Part shown: positions 7,736 to 16,627 of the stretch, piece by piece
Layout of the letters: the number at the start of each line of letters is the position of its first letter
Position numbering within the stretch: the stretch's first letter is position 1
Source of the DNA: Bradyrhizobium sp. CB3481
Lineage (GTDB): Bacteria > Pseudomonadota > Alphaproteobacteria > Rhizobiales > Xanthobacteraceae
Length of the DNA stretch: 64,000 bases
Reading direction: 5' to 3'
Assembly (NCBI RefSeq): GCF_029714305.1
Contig: NZ_CP121647.1
Coordinates: 1,136,501 to 1,200,500, forward strand
Program-made: the position numbers and the translations under genes
The notes under the pieces: generated by a model
The model's database searches: none
Seen by the model: only the letters and a program-made list of their open reading frames with translations
What the model was told of the DNA's origin: nothing

Positions 7736-9231
7736 CGATAGACCCAGACCTCCGATACCGGCTCATTGTCCTGCATGAGCGATGCGCGGATTTCGACGGG
7801 GTTTTTTTCCCTGGACAGTTCGAAGCTCAAACGCCAGCCGCCGGTCGCCGGATTGGGCTGGGTGACGATGTTCTGGATTTTCGCCTTCTCGGCTGACACG
7901 ACACCGCGCAGGACTTTCGGATCGACTGATTTGAGCCGCTCGCCGATCACGTCGAGCACGAAGATCATGGCATTGTCGCCGCGTGCGCCGATGCCGGTTC
8001 GGGAAAAGCGCGCGAGCGAAGCCGGCTTTGGCGCATCCGGTCCCCAGTGCAGGCGATAGGTGTAGGTGTGCTCGCCCTTGGCGGCCAAGGGAGCCTTGGG
8101 AAGCCAGAACGCGGCGATGTTGTCGTGAATCTCTTCCTTGGTCGGGATCTCGATCAGCTTCACCGCGCCTTCGCCCCAATCGCCGATCGGCTCCGCCCAC
8201 AGGCTCGGCCGGCGCTCGAAATTCGATTCGAGGTCCTGATAGGCGGCAAAATCCTTCTGACGCTGCATCAGGCCGAAGCCACGCGGATTGAGATCGCCAA
8301 ACGAGGAGACTTGCAGATCCCGCGGATTATGCAGCGGTCGCCAGAGCTCTTCGCCCCGGCCGTTGAATATCGCAAGCCCGTCCGAATCGTGGACCGCGGG
8401 GCGGAAGTCCTCGACGTCCTTGCGGTCGTTCGGTCCGAAGAAGAACATGCTGGTCATTGGGGCGAGGCCGGCATGATCCAGATCGACGCGCGGATAGATC
8501 GCCATTTCAACATCGAACACGGTGCTCTCGCCCGGGCGGATGGTGAAACGATAGGCGGCTGCCGCGCTCTCGCTGTCGAGCAGTGCATGCACGACAATGG
8601 AATTGGCGCCCGCCGCCGGCTTCTCGATCCAGAACGTCTTGAAGAAAGGGAATTCTTCGCCCTTGGCTTCGCCGGTGTTGATCGAGAGGCCGCGCGCCGA
8701 AAGGCCGTAGAGCTGGCCCTTGGCTACTGCGCGAAAATAGCTCGCGCCGAGAAAGACGCAGACCTCGTCATAATAATCGGGCTTGTTGATCGGCGCATGA
8801 AGCCGGAAGCCGGCGAAGCCGAGATCTACCCCCGAGCCGGGCGACGCCAGATCGCCGAACGAAAAAAGATCGGGCTGGTAGGGGATAATCGAGGCCTGGC
8901 CGTTCTTCACTTCGAAGATGTCGACACGGTTCTTATAGAAAAATCCGCGATGGAAGAACTGCGCCTCGAAGGGGAGTTTTTCGCCGCGCCATAGCGCGCG
9001 CTCCGGCAGGAAACGGATCGCCCGATAGCGATCGTAGTCGATATTGGCGAGATTGTCGGGCAGCTTCTCACTCGGCGCCTTGTAGGGCTTGCTTGCGAGC
9101 TCGCGCGCTATTTGCCGAACAACGGATCGGTCGAATGGCGCCGGCTGGGCATGGGCGGTAGACAGAAGACCCGGCGCAACGCCGCTTACCAACGGCAACG
9201 CCGAAGCAGCGAGGAAATCCCTGCGATTCAC
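7723..9231 (-). CDS. mdoG: Glucans biosynthesis protein G (MdoG/OpgG), periplasmic
   Basis: 502 aa, the family's normal length. The N-terminus MNRRDFLAASALPLVSG is a Tat-type signal with a twin arginine, and cleavage after AHAQ is likely, placing the protein in the periplasm where OpgG acts with OpgH in glucan release and branching. Family landmarks include YKAPSEKLPDNLANIDYDRY, FHRGFFYKN and the late LHWGPD. It is the first gene of the mdoGH operon, with 121 bp upstream for the promoter. Confidence 0.92.
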   Translation of the reverse strand: MNRRDFLAASALPLVSGVAPGLLSTAHAQPAPFDRSVVRQIARELASKPYKAPSEKLPDNLANIDYDRYRAIRFLPERALWRGEKLPFEAQFFHRGFFYKNRVDIFEVKNGQASIIPYQPDLFSFGDLASPGSGVDLGFAGFRLHAPINKPDYYDEVCVFLGASYFRAVAKGQLYGLSARGLSINTGEAKGEEFPFFKTFWIEKPAAGANSIVVHALLDSESAAAAYRFTIRPGESTVFDVEMAIYPRVDLDHAGLAPMTSMFFFGPNDRKDVEDFRPAVHDSDGLAIFNGRGEELWRPLHNPRDLQVSSFGDLNPRGFGLMQRQKDFAAYQDLESNFERRPSLWAEPIGDWGEGAVKLIEIPTKEEIHDNIAAFWLPKAPLAAKGEHTYTYRLHWGPDAPKPASLARFSRTGIGARGDNAMIFVLDVIGERLKSVDPKVLRGVVSAEKAKIQNIVTQPNPATGGWRLSFELSREKNPVEIRASLMQDNEPVSEVWVYRWTP

Positions 9232-9352
9232 GAAACAACCTCGCGGTTACCAAACGAACTCATCGGCAACGCAGTGCACGGCGGACGGTTCCTGGTTTCG
9301 GAACCGAAATGCCGTCTTTCCCTGTTCTGCCTAAAATTCAGTCGGAGATCTG

Positions 9353-9820
9353 TTAGCCGCGCAGCGTGCGGCTGATCCGCGTCACTACCTCGTCCCACTG
9401 GCGCTTTTCCGCGGCGGGATAGTTGATCAGCACGCAGTTCATGCTGCCTTGGCCGCGGTTGCAGCGGTTGTACCAGATGCGGTCGTCCCGAATGCTCGAC
9501 ACCACGAAGAAGCCGGGCGTGACGCGCTTGTAGATAATGCCGGCGGGCGGCCGCATCTTGGCGAGGAAGGTGGCGGGCGAGTCGTTTCCGGGATTGGGAA
9601 GCGATTGCACGGTCAGGTCGGCGCGGCGGTCTTGGGTGAAAAATCGCCGCCCGGTTCCGTTCTCAGGGGCTCCGGCATCGCTGGTGAAGATCGAGACCGG
9701 CATGTCGACACTCGTGCCAGTGCTCGGGACGCTATATCGCCGCCATTCGGTATCGGCGGCGAAGGCGAGCGTCGGAACGACGGCGAGAATGAAGACGGTG
9801 AACAGCCGCGGCGCGTGCAT
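9353..9820 (-). CDS. Small secreted protein of unknown function
   Basis: 155 aa with a clear signal peptide (VFILAVVPTLAFAA, cleavage near residue 21). The mature part begins TEWRRYSVPSTGTSVDMPVSIF, contains a Cys pair CNRGQGSMNC, and ends in a predicted amphipathic helix. I do not recognise a named domain; the opening resembles short periplasmic proteins with a strand-rich fold that are common in Bradyrhizobium. It lies 121 bp upstream of mdoG on the same strand and might be co-transcribed, but the gap leaves room for a separate promoter. Confidence 0.65.
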   Translation of the reverse strand: MHAPRLFTVFILAVVPTLAFAADTEWRRYSVPSTGTSVDMPVSIFTSDAGAPENGTGRRFFTQDRRADLTVQSLPNPGNDSPATFLAKMRPPAGIIYKRVTPGFFVVSSIRDDRIWYNRCNRGQGSMNCVLINYPAAEKRQWDEVVTRISRTLRG

Positions 9821-9888
9821 GGAACGATCTCCAGGTTCAACCGAAACACAATTGAATCGGTTGACGTTCGTTCCAGCCTGCGCGGGCG

Positions 9889-11601
9889 TTACGGCGAATT
9901 TTCGCCCGCGAGATGTTTGCCAGCGATATAGCCGAAGGTCAGCGCCGGCCCCAGCGTGATGCCGGCGCCGGGATAGTTGCCACCCATGATGCTCGCCATG
10001 TCGTTGCCGGCGGCATAGAGGCCGGGGATCGGCTGCCCGTGTTCGTCGAGCGCGCGGGCATGCGCGTCGGTCTTGATGCCGGCATAGGTGCCGAGATCGC
10101 CGACCACCAGCTTGATCGCATAAAACGGTCCGTCCTTGATCGGCGCGACGCAGGGGTTCGGGCCGTGCAGCGCATCGCCCTGGTAGCGATTATAGGCGCG
10201 CGATCCCTTGCCGAACAAAGGATCGCGACCTTCAGCAGCCGAGACGTTGAACGCGGCAATCGTCGCAGCTAACCCTTGCGGATCGATGCCGGTCTTGTCG
10301 GCGAGTTCGGCGAGCGTCGTGCCGCGCTTGAGATAGCCGGTCGCGAAGTGATGGCGCAGCGGCATCGGAAACGGCGGCACGCAGCCGAGGCCGTACTTTC
10401 TCAGCGCGCGATGATCGCAGACGAGGAACGCCGTGACCTCTTCACCGGGCTTTGCGGCCTTCACCATGGCCTGCACGAAGTCGTGGTAGGAATTGCCTTC
10501 ATTGCCAAAGCGCTGGCCGTCGCGCATCACCGCGATGACACCGGGTTTGGCGCGATCGATGAAATGCGGCATCACGCCCTTGGAGCCGTCCTTGCGCTCG
10601 GTGATCGAGACGGGCACCCAGGCCGCCGCGTGCGGCAGCGCATCCTCGACGCGGCCGCCCGCGGTTTCCGCCAGGCGCAGGCCATCGCCGGTATTGCCGA
10701 CCGGGCCCGGCGAGAAATGCTCCGTGCCATCAGGCGCATGCGGAAACATCGCCTTGCGCCGCGCGACGTCATGCGGGAAGCCGCCGCAGGCCAGCACGAC
10801 GCCGCGCCTGGCGTTGACGCGGATCAGCTTGCCCTGGCGTTCGACGACCGCGCCGCGCACCGCGCCGTTCTCGACGACCAGCTCGAGCACCGGTGACGAC
10901 AGCCACATCGGAATGTTCAGGTCGAACGCGGATTTCGCCAGGCGGCCGGCCAGCGCATTGCCGTTGGTCAGCGTCATGCCGCGGCCATGGCGCAGCACGT
11001 CCATCGCATGCTTCGACAGGCGTTTGGCAACATAGATCGCCGAGGTCAGCGACTTCGTCGCGCGCATGAAATGAACGATGTCCTTGCCCGAGCCCAGCAT
11101 CATGCCGAACACGGTGAGCTCGGGCAGGGGGCTGCCGATATCCTTGACGTGCGCGCCGAGTTCGCGGCCGTCGAACGGCCGCGTCACCATCGAGCGGCCA
11201 CCCTGCGCGCCGCCCGGCGCTTCCGCGTGATAATCCGGAAAGGTCAGCGGCATATCGAACTGCACCGCCGTCTTGCTGGTGAAGAAATCGACCGCCTTCG
11301 GCCCTTCGCTCAGGAAGGCATCGACGCGCGCGGCATCGAAATTGTTGCCGGCTTCGTGCCGCAGATAGGTCTTGGCCTGTTCGGGGCTCTCTTCGATGCC
11401 CCATGCTTTCGCCAGCGAGGTGCCGGGAATCCACAGCCATCCGCCGGAGCGCGCGGTGGTGCCGCCAAAGCGCGGCTCCTTCTCGACGACAAGCACATTG
11501 AGGCCGTGATGCCCCGCGGTGACCGCCGCCGACAAGCCGCCGCACCCGGAGCCGACCACCAGCACGTCGCATTCGTAGGTTTCCTGTTCGTTGCCGGCCA
11601 C
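9889..11601 (-). CDS. FAD-dependent oxidoreductase, 3-ketosteroid dehydrogenase/fumarate reductase flavoprotein type
   Basis: 570 aa. The N-terminal Rossmann motif is VLVVGSGCGGLSAAVTA (GxGxxG), followed by VVEKEPRFGGTTARSGGWLWIPG, a hallmark of the FAD_binding_2 family that includes 3-ketosteroid delta-1-dehydrogenase and fumarate reductase-like proteins. The C-terminal FAD region reads GLYAAGNDMASIMGGNYPGAGITLGPALTFGY, which also fits that family. It probably dehydrogenates or reduces a carbon-carbon bond of a ring or enoate compound. It is divergent from two amidohydrolases and a Rieske protein, which suggests a shared catabolic pathway. No signal peptide. Confidence 0.82.
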   Translation of the reverse strand: MAGNEQETYECDVLVVGSGCGGLSAAVTAGHHGLNVLVVEKEPRFGGTTARSGGWLWIPGTSLAKAWGIEESPEQAKTYLRHEAGNNFDAARVDAFLSEGPKAVDFFTSKTAVQFDMPLTFPDYHAEAPGGAQGGRSMVTRPFDGRELGAHVKDIGSPLPELTVFGMMLGSGKDIVHFMRATKSLTSAIYVAKRLSKHAMDVLRHGRGMTLTNGNALAGRLAKSAFDLNIPMWLSSPVLELVVENGAVRGAVVERQGKLIRVNARRGVVLACGGFPHDVARRKAMFPHAPDGTEHFSPGPVGNTGDGLRLAETAGGRVEDALPHAAAWVPVSITERKDGSKGVMPHFIDRAKPGVIAVMRDGQRFGNEGNSYHDFVQAMVKAAKPGEEVTAFLVCDHRALRKYGLGCVPPFPMPLRHHFATGYLKRGTTLAELADKTGIDPQGLAATIAAFNVSAAEGRDPLFGKGSRAYNRYQGDALHGPNPCVAPIKDGPFYAIKLVVGDLGTYAGIKTDAHARALDEHGQPIPGLYAAGNDMASIMGGNYPGAGITLGPALTFGYIAGKHLAGENSP

Positions 11602-11677
11602 GCGATACGCCTCGCTCTCATTTCAAGGGCGGACATTTGGGTGGGGATCGATTGACCTGTCAATCGCGCGGCCTCTT

Positions 11678-11808
11678 CCCTTCTCCCTTTGTGGGAGAAG
11701 GTGGATCGCTGACGCGTAGCGGCAGCAAGACGGATGAGGAGTCTGTCTCCGCGGAAAGAATCCCTCATCCGGCACTCCGCGCCACCTTCTCCCACAAGGG
11801 GAGAAGGG
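11678..11808. repeat. Inverted repeat pair, family D, in the divergent intergenic region
   Basis: The 27-base arm at 11678-11704 (starting CCCTTCTCCC) matches the reverse complement of 11782-11808 at 26 of 27 positions; 77 nt lie between. Each arm itself contains a smaller CTTCTCCC/GGGAGAAG palindrome. It fills most of the 331-bp gap between the divergent FAD oxidoreductase and amidohydrolase genes, in which no gene is seen. Related GGGAGAGG-type palindromes occur at 25710, 33356 and 58200. Confidence 0.75.
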
Positions 11809-11932
11809 AGAGCCGCCGTGCATCCGGAGCAGGGCGACCCTTCAGTAAAGCGCTTGCGCCGCCATGGCATCGGCGGCACAGTTGCGGGCGCGGCAGCAAG
11901 ACCGCCAAAGCAACAGCAGTCCGAGGAACTCC

Positions 11933-12994
11933 ATGGCGGCCACGCGGATCGACTGCGACATTCATCCCGCCGTGGGCGGCACCCGCACCACGCTGTTGCC
12001 CTATCTCAGCGATCACTGGAAGGAGCAGGTCGTCAGCCGCGCGATCGACGGCCTCGACCTCAACTCCTATCCGCCGAACATGCCCTTTACTGGCCGCGCC
12101 GACTGGCGGCCGACGAGCGGCAAGCCCGGCAGCGATCTCAAGATGGTGCAGCGCGGCGCATTCGACCAACTCGGCTCGAGCCACGCGATCTGCAACGTCA
12201 TCTACGGCGCGCAGGCGGTGTTCGATTCCTATATGGCAGCGGATTTTTGCAAGGCGATCAACGACTGGATCGCGGCCGAATGGCTGGCAAAAGATTCGCG
12301 GCTGAGTGCCTCGATCGTCGTGCCGATGCAGGCGCCCGATCTCGCCGTGGAGGAAATCGAGCGGCGCGCCGCCGACAACCGCTTTGTCTCCGTGCTGGTG
12401 CTGGCGCAGGGTGAGATGCTGTTCGGACGGCGGCATTTCTGGCCGGTGTGGCAGGCCGCCGCAAAGCACAAGCTGCCGGTCGCGATCCATGCCGGCAGCG
12501 CCTATCGTACCGCGCCGAGCTCGATCGGCTGGCCATCCTACCGCTACGAATATTATCTCGCCGAAGCGCAGGCGTTTCAGGCCCAGCTCCTGAGCCTGAT
12601 CTATGAGGGCGTGTTCGGCAAATTTCCCGATCTCAAGGTCGTGCTGATGGAGTCGGGCGTGAGCTGGCTGCCGGCCTTCATGTGGCGCGCCAACAAGACC
12701 TGGCGCGGCGTGCGCGTCGAGGTGCCCTGGGTCGAACGCGAGCCGGCCTCGATCATCCGCGACCATGTCCGCGTCACCATGCAGCCGTTCGATGGCCCTC
12801 CGGATGCCGCAGGGGTCGCCGACGTCATCGAGCAGATCGGTTCCGACAAGATGTTCCTGTTCGCATCGGATTATCCGCATTGGCAGTTCGACGGCGATGA
12901 TCCGATGCCGGCCCATCTGCCGGCCAGCATTGTCTCGCGCATGTGTGAAGACAATCCGCTCGAAACCTTTCCGCGGCTCAAGCTCGCGGCGTGA
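11933..12994 (+). CDS. Amidohydrolase-2 family metal-dependent hydrolase/decarboxylase
   Basis: 353 aa from the ATG at 11933, with GAGGA five bases upstream; the longer frame starting at 11864 lacks such a site. The TIM-barrel amidohydrolase_2 landmarks are the N-terminal RIDCDIHP, a barrel histidine in PVAIHAGSAY, and the late catalytic aspartate in FASDYPHWQFDGDDP. Members of this superfamily branch include ACMSD- and LigW-like decarboxylases of aromatic acids and hydrolases of lactones. The next gene is a paralogue 24 bp downstream, so the two may act on related substrates or form a hetero-oligomer. Confidence 0.8.
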   Translation: MAATRIDCDIHPAVGGTRTTLLPYLSDHWKEQVVSRAIDGLDLNSYPPNMPFTGRADWRPTSGKPGSDLKMVQRGAFDQLGSSHAICNVIYGAQAVFDSYMAADFCKAINDWIAAEWLAKDSRLSASIVVPMQAPDLAVEEIERRAADNRFVSVLVLAQGEMLFGRRHFWPVWQAAAKHKLPVAIHAGSAYRTAPSSIGWPSYRYEYYLAEAQAFQAQLLSLIYEGVFGKFPDLKVVLMESGVSWLPAFMWRANKTWRGVRVEVPWVEREPASIIRDHVRVTMQPFDGPPDAAGVADVIEQIGSDKMFLFASDYPHWQFDGDDPMPAHLPASIVSRMCEDNPLETFPRLKLAA

Positions 12995-13018
12995 ACTTGA
13001 ATACGCAAGGAGGATCGC

Positions 13019-14131
13019 ATGAGTGACGTCATCGACCGCCCCATCCTCGCCGAGGAAGAAGCCGCCAGGAGCCGGCTGCGCATCATCGATTGCGACGTGC
13101 ATCCAAGCATCCACGCCCATGCCGATATCGAGCAGTTTTTACCAAAACGCTGGCAGCAGCATTTGCGCACCTATGGCAGCCATCTGCGCACGCCCTATAT
13201 CGGCACCACGCCGTACCCGCGCTCCTCGCCGCTGATCGCGCGCCGCGACGCCTGGCCGCCGACCGGCGGGCCTCCCGGCTCCGATCTCGATTTCATGCGC
13301 AAGCAGCATCTCGATCCGCTCGACATCGAGTACGGCATTTTGCAGGTGCTCGATCTCTTCATCTTCTCGCAGCAGAACCTCGAATTCGGCGCCGCGATCC
13401 AGCGCGCCATCAACGACTGGCAGCTTGCCTTCTGGTCCGACCGCGATCCGCGGCTGAAGGCTTCGATCCTCGCCGGCCAGGACGACACCGAGTTCGCAAT
13501 CGCCGAGATCGAGCGCTGCGCCAAGATCGGCCGCTATGTGCAGATCAATGTCTGCCCGCGCGCCAACGAGCCGCTCGGCCGCCGCCGCTACTGGCCGATC
13601 TATGCCCGCGCGCAGGAATTGGGGCTGCCGCTCGGCATCCATGTCGGCGGCTATGGCGGGCATGCGCCGACCGGCGGCGGCTGGCCGTCTTATTATGTCG
13701 AGGAACACCAGTCGAACGCGCACACCATGGCGGCGCAGCTCACCAGCCTTGTGCTCGAAGGCGTACCCGAGCGTTTCCCGAACTTGAAGATCGTGTTCAT
13801 CGAGGGCGGCTTCGGCTGGATCCCCTCGGCCACCTGGCGGATGGAACGCCACTTCGAGGCGTTCCGCGACGAGGTGCCGCATCTGAAGCGCCGCCCGTCA
13901 GAATATGTGAAAGAGCATTTCTGGTTCACGACGCAGCCGATCGACGAGCCCGATGAGGGAAGACATCTGCGCTCATTGATCGAATGGGTCGGCGCCGATC
14001 GCCTGCTGTTCTCGTCGGACTATCCGCATTGGGATTTCGACGACCCGCGCTACGCCTTCAAGACGCCGCTGACGGAGGCCGAGCGCCGCAAGATATTCAA
14101 CGGCAATGCGCGTGCGGTCTACAAGTTCTGA
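13019..14131 (+). CDS. Amidohydrolase-2 family protein, paralogue of the upstream gene
   Basis: 370 aa. It shares the layout of the gene before it: IIDCDVHPS near residue 25, the histidine in LGIHVGGYGGHAP, FIEGGFGWIP and FSSDYPHWDFDDP. The start at 13019 is preceded by AAGGAGG at good spacing. It ends ten bases before the Rieske gene. The tandem of two diverged family members with a ferredoxin suggests an aromatic-acid or cyclic-compound pathway; the substrate cannot be read from sequence. Confidence 0.8.
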   Translation: MSDVIDRPILAEEEAARSRLRIIDCDVHPSIHAHADIEQFLPKRWQQHLRTYGSHLRTPYIGTTPYPRSSPLIARRDAWPPTGGPPGSDLDFMRKQHLDPLDIEYGILQVLDLFIFSQQNLEFGAAIQRAINDWQLAFWSDRDPRLKASILAGQDDTEFAIAEIERCAKIGRYVQINVCPRANEPLGRRRYWPIYARAQELGLPLGIHVGGYGGHAPTGGGWPSYYVEEHQSNAHTMAAQLTSLVLEGVPERFPNLKIVFIEGGFGWIPSATWRMERHFEAFRDEVPHLKRRPSEYVKEHFWFTTQPIDEPDEGRHLRSLIEWVGADRLLFSSDYPHWDFDDPRYAFKTPLTEAERRKIFNGNARAVYKF

Positions 14132-14141
14132 CAAGGACACC

Positions 14142-14555
14142 ATGGCCCGTCATATCGTCGCCCGTACGTCAGACATCCCGCCCGGCGGCAACAAGGTTTT
14201 TGGCGTCGAAGGCCGCGACATCGTCGTGTTCCACGTCAACGGCGAATTCTTCGCGCTGCTCAATCGCTGCCCGCATGAAGGCGCGCCACTGGTAAAGGCC
14301 GCCTGCGTCGCGCGGCTGACCTCGCCGGAGCCCGGCGTCTACCAGCGCTCGCGCGTCGGCGAACTGCTGCGCTGCCCCTGGCACGGCTGGGAGTTCGACA
14401 TGCGCAACGGCCAATCCTGGTTCGATCCGCAGCGGGTGAAGGTGCGCTCCTATCCGGTCGCGGTCGAAAGCGGCGAGGAGCTGCAGAAGGGGCCTTACGT
14501 CGCCGAGACGTTTCCGGTCCGTGTCGAGGACAATTACGTCATTGTGGAGGTGTAG
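14142..14555 (+). CDS. Rieske [2Fe-2S] ferredoxin-like protein
   Basis: 137 aa from the ATG at 14142, with AAGGA five bases upstream; the frame is also open for 12 more codons. The two Rieske cluster boxes are C43-P-H45-E-G and C78-P-W-H81-G-W, both complete. The boxes are 35 residues apart, longer than in most stand-alone Rieske ferredoxins. A single Rieske domain with no oxygenase domain suggests an electron carrier for an oxygenase elsewhere, or a partner of the divergent FAD protein. It is the last gene of the amidohydrolase operon. Confidence 0.85.
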   Translation: MARHIVARTSDIPPGGNKVFGVEGRDIVVFHVNGEFFALLNRCPHEGAPLVKAACVARLTSPEPGVYQRSRVGELLRCPWHGWEFDMRNGQSWFDPQRVKVRSYPVAVESGEELQKGPYVAETFPVRVEDNYVIVEV

Positions 14556-14626
14556 GCGATTGCGCCGCCGCGGCGCGACATGCCGGCCCACACCTTTGGC
14601 TGAACTCCTTTTCGAGGGAGGTGGAT

Positions 14627-15151
14627 GTGACTCATCACATGCTGTGTCGGCTGCCCTTGAAGATTCTCGCATGGCTTGCCGGATTGGTCTGCCTGACGAC
14701 GGGGGCCGACGTCGCGCATGCCTGCGCGTGCGACACAATTTCGCCCGCCCAGGGCTTTGCACGCACTCAATACGTCTTCGTCGGCAAGGTGGTGGAAGCG
14801 AAAGGCCATACCTGGACCGTCGACGTCGACCGGGTCTGGAAGGGGGCTGACAGACTGGCCGCCCGTGTCAGGCTACTGGATGTCTACAAGGACATGGATT
14901 GCGAGTTCTACTTCGAGCCAGGCCGCGCCTATCTCTTCTTCGCGATCGTGGCCAAGAGCAGCCGCTATGTGTTCTATCAGCCCGAGGTGTGCAACTGGAC
15001 CAGTGCGTTGCGCTCGAAGCGCGTCACCAGCCCGCACGGCGAAATCTGGCTTGAAGATCTGATCGTGGAAAATTATGGCCCCGGCGAGCCGCCGAAAGCC
15101 GAGGATCCATGGAAACGTCTGCCAGAGCACGAACGCGACGAGCGGGATTGA
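14627..15151 (+). CDS. Secreted TIMP/netrin-like (NTR) domain protein
   Basis: 174 aa using the GTG at 14627, which is spaced correctly from GAGGGAGG (14614-14621); GTG 14621 and ATG 14639 are alternatives. A signal peptide (LKILAWLAGLVCLTTGADVAHA) is followed at once by CACD, an N-terminal Cys-x-Cys as in tissue-inhibitor-of-metalloproteinase folds. Downstream features fit the NTR beta-barrel: YVFVGKVVEAK, VDRVWKG, CEFYFEPGRAYLFF and a final CNW. Bacterial members are exported proteins of unknown target. The gene stands 71 bp behind the Rieske gene and is probably separate from it in function. Confidence 0.7.
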   Translation: MTHHMLCRLPLKILAWLAGLVCLTTGADVAHACACDTISPAQGFARTQYVFVGKVVEAKGHTWTVDVDRVWKGADRLAARVRLLDVYKDMDCEFYFEPGRAYLFFAIVAKSSRYVFYQPEVCNWTSALRSKRVTSPHGEIWLEDLIVENYGPGEPPKAEDPWKRLPEHERDERD

Positions 15152-15178
15152 GCGCTGGCGTTTCTTGAACCGAAACCT

Positions 15179-15787
15179 CTACGGAGCCTTGACCGTCAAC
15201 CCATCCACCATCGCGCCGACGATGACTGCGATCTCCGCGCGCAGCGCCTCGACCGGCACCGCGATCAGCTTCTGCTCGAGCCCGAGCAGCACCATGCCGT
15301 GCACCGCTGAAAAAAGACTGCGCGCCGTCACGCCGAGTTCATCCGGCGTGCGCTTCGGAAACAGTTCGGCGAGCGGCTGGTAGATATGGCGGAACAGATT
15401 CATCTGCTCGCTGATTGCCCATTCCGGCACCGGCTTGCCCGGCGCCATCCGGTGCTCGAACAGCGCGCGCCACAGTTCGAGATTTTCAGCCGCGAAATCG
15501 CAATAGGCGACTGCGATGCGCACCAGCCTCTCGCGAGGCGAGGCGGGTCCATCGGCTTCGGCTGACGTCAGCGCAGCATCCAGCCGCGCCAGCGTGCGCG
15601 ATCCGACCCGCAGGATCAGCTCGTCGACGTCGTCGACGAGATTGTAGACCGCGCCATTGGCGACGCCGATGTCGCTCGCGAGATCGCGGGTTTTCAGCCC
15701 GGCCAGCCCCCCTGCGGCAATCCGTCGCTCCCCCGCTTCAATCAGCGATTCCCGGTTTTTCGCCCGTCTTTCCAATGCCTTGGACAT
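15179..15787 (-). CDS. TetR-family transcriptional regulator
   Basis: 202 aa from the ATG at 15785-15787, which has CGGAGA just upstream; an ATG nine codons earlier lacks a ribosome-binding site. The N-terminal helix-turn-helix is recognisable: RRIAAGGLAGLKTRDLASDIGVANGAVYNLVDDVDEL. The C-terminal domain contains the WHG-like regulatory part (ENLELWRALFEHRMAPG). It is divergent from the pspA gene and two matching palindromes lie between them, so it probably represses pspA and itself. The ligand is unknown. Confidence 0.88.
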   Translation of the reverse strand: MSKALERRAKNRESLIEAGERRIAAGGLAGLKTRDLASDIGVANGAVYNLVDDVDELILRVGSRTLARLDAALTSAEADGPASPRERLVRIAVAYCDFAAENLELWRALFEHRMAPGKPVPEWAISEQMNLFRHIYQPLAELFPKRTPDELGVTARSLFSAVHGMVLLGLEQKLIAVPVEALRAEIAVIVGAMVDGLTVKAP

Positions 15788-15822
15788 GAATCTCCGATCT
15801 TGAACGATGCTCAAAATAATTC

Positions 15823-15851
15823 TTGAGCAACGCTCACGATGCTGCTACAAA
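15823..15851 (+). promoter_or_regulatory. Candidate promoter of pspA
   Basis: TTGAGC (15823-15828), a 17-nt spacer, then TACAAA (15846-15851), about 40 bp before the pspA start. The -35 box lies inside the first palindrome and the second palindrome starts just downstream of the -10 box, so a bound repressor would block RNA polymerase. Assigned by inspection only. Confidence 0.4.
15824..15836. promoter_or_regulatory. TetR operator candidate, site 1
   Basis: TGAGC-AAC-GCTCA, a perfect 5+3+5 palindrome. The same half-sites recur in site 2 at 15859-15871; centre-to-centre distance is 35 bp. Confidence 0.65.
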
Positions 15852-15858
15852 TCGCTCA

Positions 15859-15871
15859 TGAGCAGTGCTCA
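15859..15871. promoter_or_regulatory. TetR operator candidate, site 2
   Basis: TGAGC-AGT-GCTCA, with the same half-sites as site 1 and a different central triplet, which argues that the half-sites are what is conserved. It ends 18 bp before the pspA start codon. Confidence 0.65.
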
Positions 15872-15889
15872 TAACACAGGGAGCTGACA

Positions 15890-16585
15890 ATGTTCAAAAC
15901 TGTTTTGACGCTTTTCCGGGGCAGCGTGGCTGTCGCGGGTGAAGAACTGGAAGACCGCGCGGCGCTGCTCATTCTCGACCAGCAGATGCGCGATGCCGCC
16001 GCGGCGGTGGAGCGGTCCAAGCGCTCGCTGGCGCTGGCGATCGCCGGCGATCAGCAGGAAGGCCGCCGTCTCGAAGCCACCAATGCCCGCATTGCCGACC
16101 TCGAAATCCGCGCCACCGCGGCGCTCGATGGCGGCCGGGAAGATCTCGCCCGTGAGGCGGCGCAGGCGATTGCCAATCTCGAGGCCGACCGCGACGCGGC
16201 GATGACTGCGCGCACGCTGTTTGCGACCGAGATCACCCGGATGAAGCGCCAGGTCGCCAGCGCCGAGGCGCGGATCACCGAGCTCGAACGCGGCCGCAGA
16301 ATCGCCCGCGCCTCCGAAGCGGTTCGCGCGCTGCGCCGCGGCGGCATCGAGGCGGCGCGTCCCTACGAATCCACGCTGCCGGAAGCGGAGAACACGCTGA
16401 AGCGGCTGCGTGAGCGGCAGGTCGAGGCGCAGGCCGCGGCCGATGCCCTGGTCGAGCTCGATGCCGCGACCGGACCGCAAGCGACCGCCGAGAAGCTCGC
16501 CGAACAGGGCTTTGGCCCACGCATGAAATCAACCGCGGACGACGTGCTCGCGCGGCTGAACGCCAAACGCACGCAGGCTGCCTGA
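15890..16585 (+). CDS. pspA: PspA/IM30 (ESCRT-III-like) membrane-stress protein
   Basis: 231 aa, the usual PspA length. The N-terminal amphipathic helix begins MFKTVLTLFRGS and is followed by LEDRAALLILDQQMRDA, the standard PspA/Vipp1 opening; residues ~25-190 form long heptad-rich helices (coiled coil). PspA-type proteins bind stressed inner membrane as rods or rings and limit proton leakage. No pspF, pspB or pspC is nearby; the gene is instead controlled, by inference, by the divergent TetR protein, and it is followed 42 bp later by a YiaAB membrane protein. AGGGAGC lies at proper spacing before the ATG. Confidence 0.88.
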   Translation: MFKTVLTLFRGSVAVAGEELEDRAALLILDQQMRDAAAAVERSKRSLALAIAGDQQEGRRLEATNARIADLEIRATAALDGGREDLAREAAQAIANLEADRDAAMTARTLFATEITRMKRQVASAEARITELERGRRIARASEAVRALRRGGIEAARPYESTLPEAENTLKRLRERQVEAQAAADALVELDAATGPQATAEKLAEQGFGPRMKSTADDVLARLNAKRTQAA

Positions 16586-16627
16586 ACTTGATTCAATCGA
16601 TCAAACCCAATTCGACAGGAGATTATC

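Noticed and set aside
11765..13120. 451-codon minus-strand frame
   Set aside because: Antisense to the first amidohydrolase gene, which has intact family motifs on the + strand.
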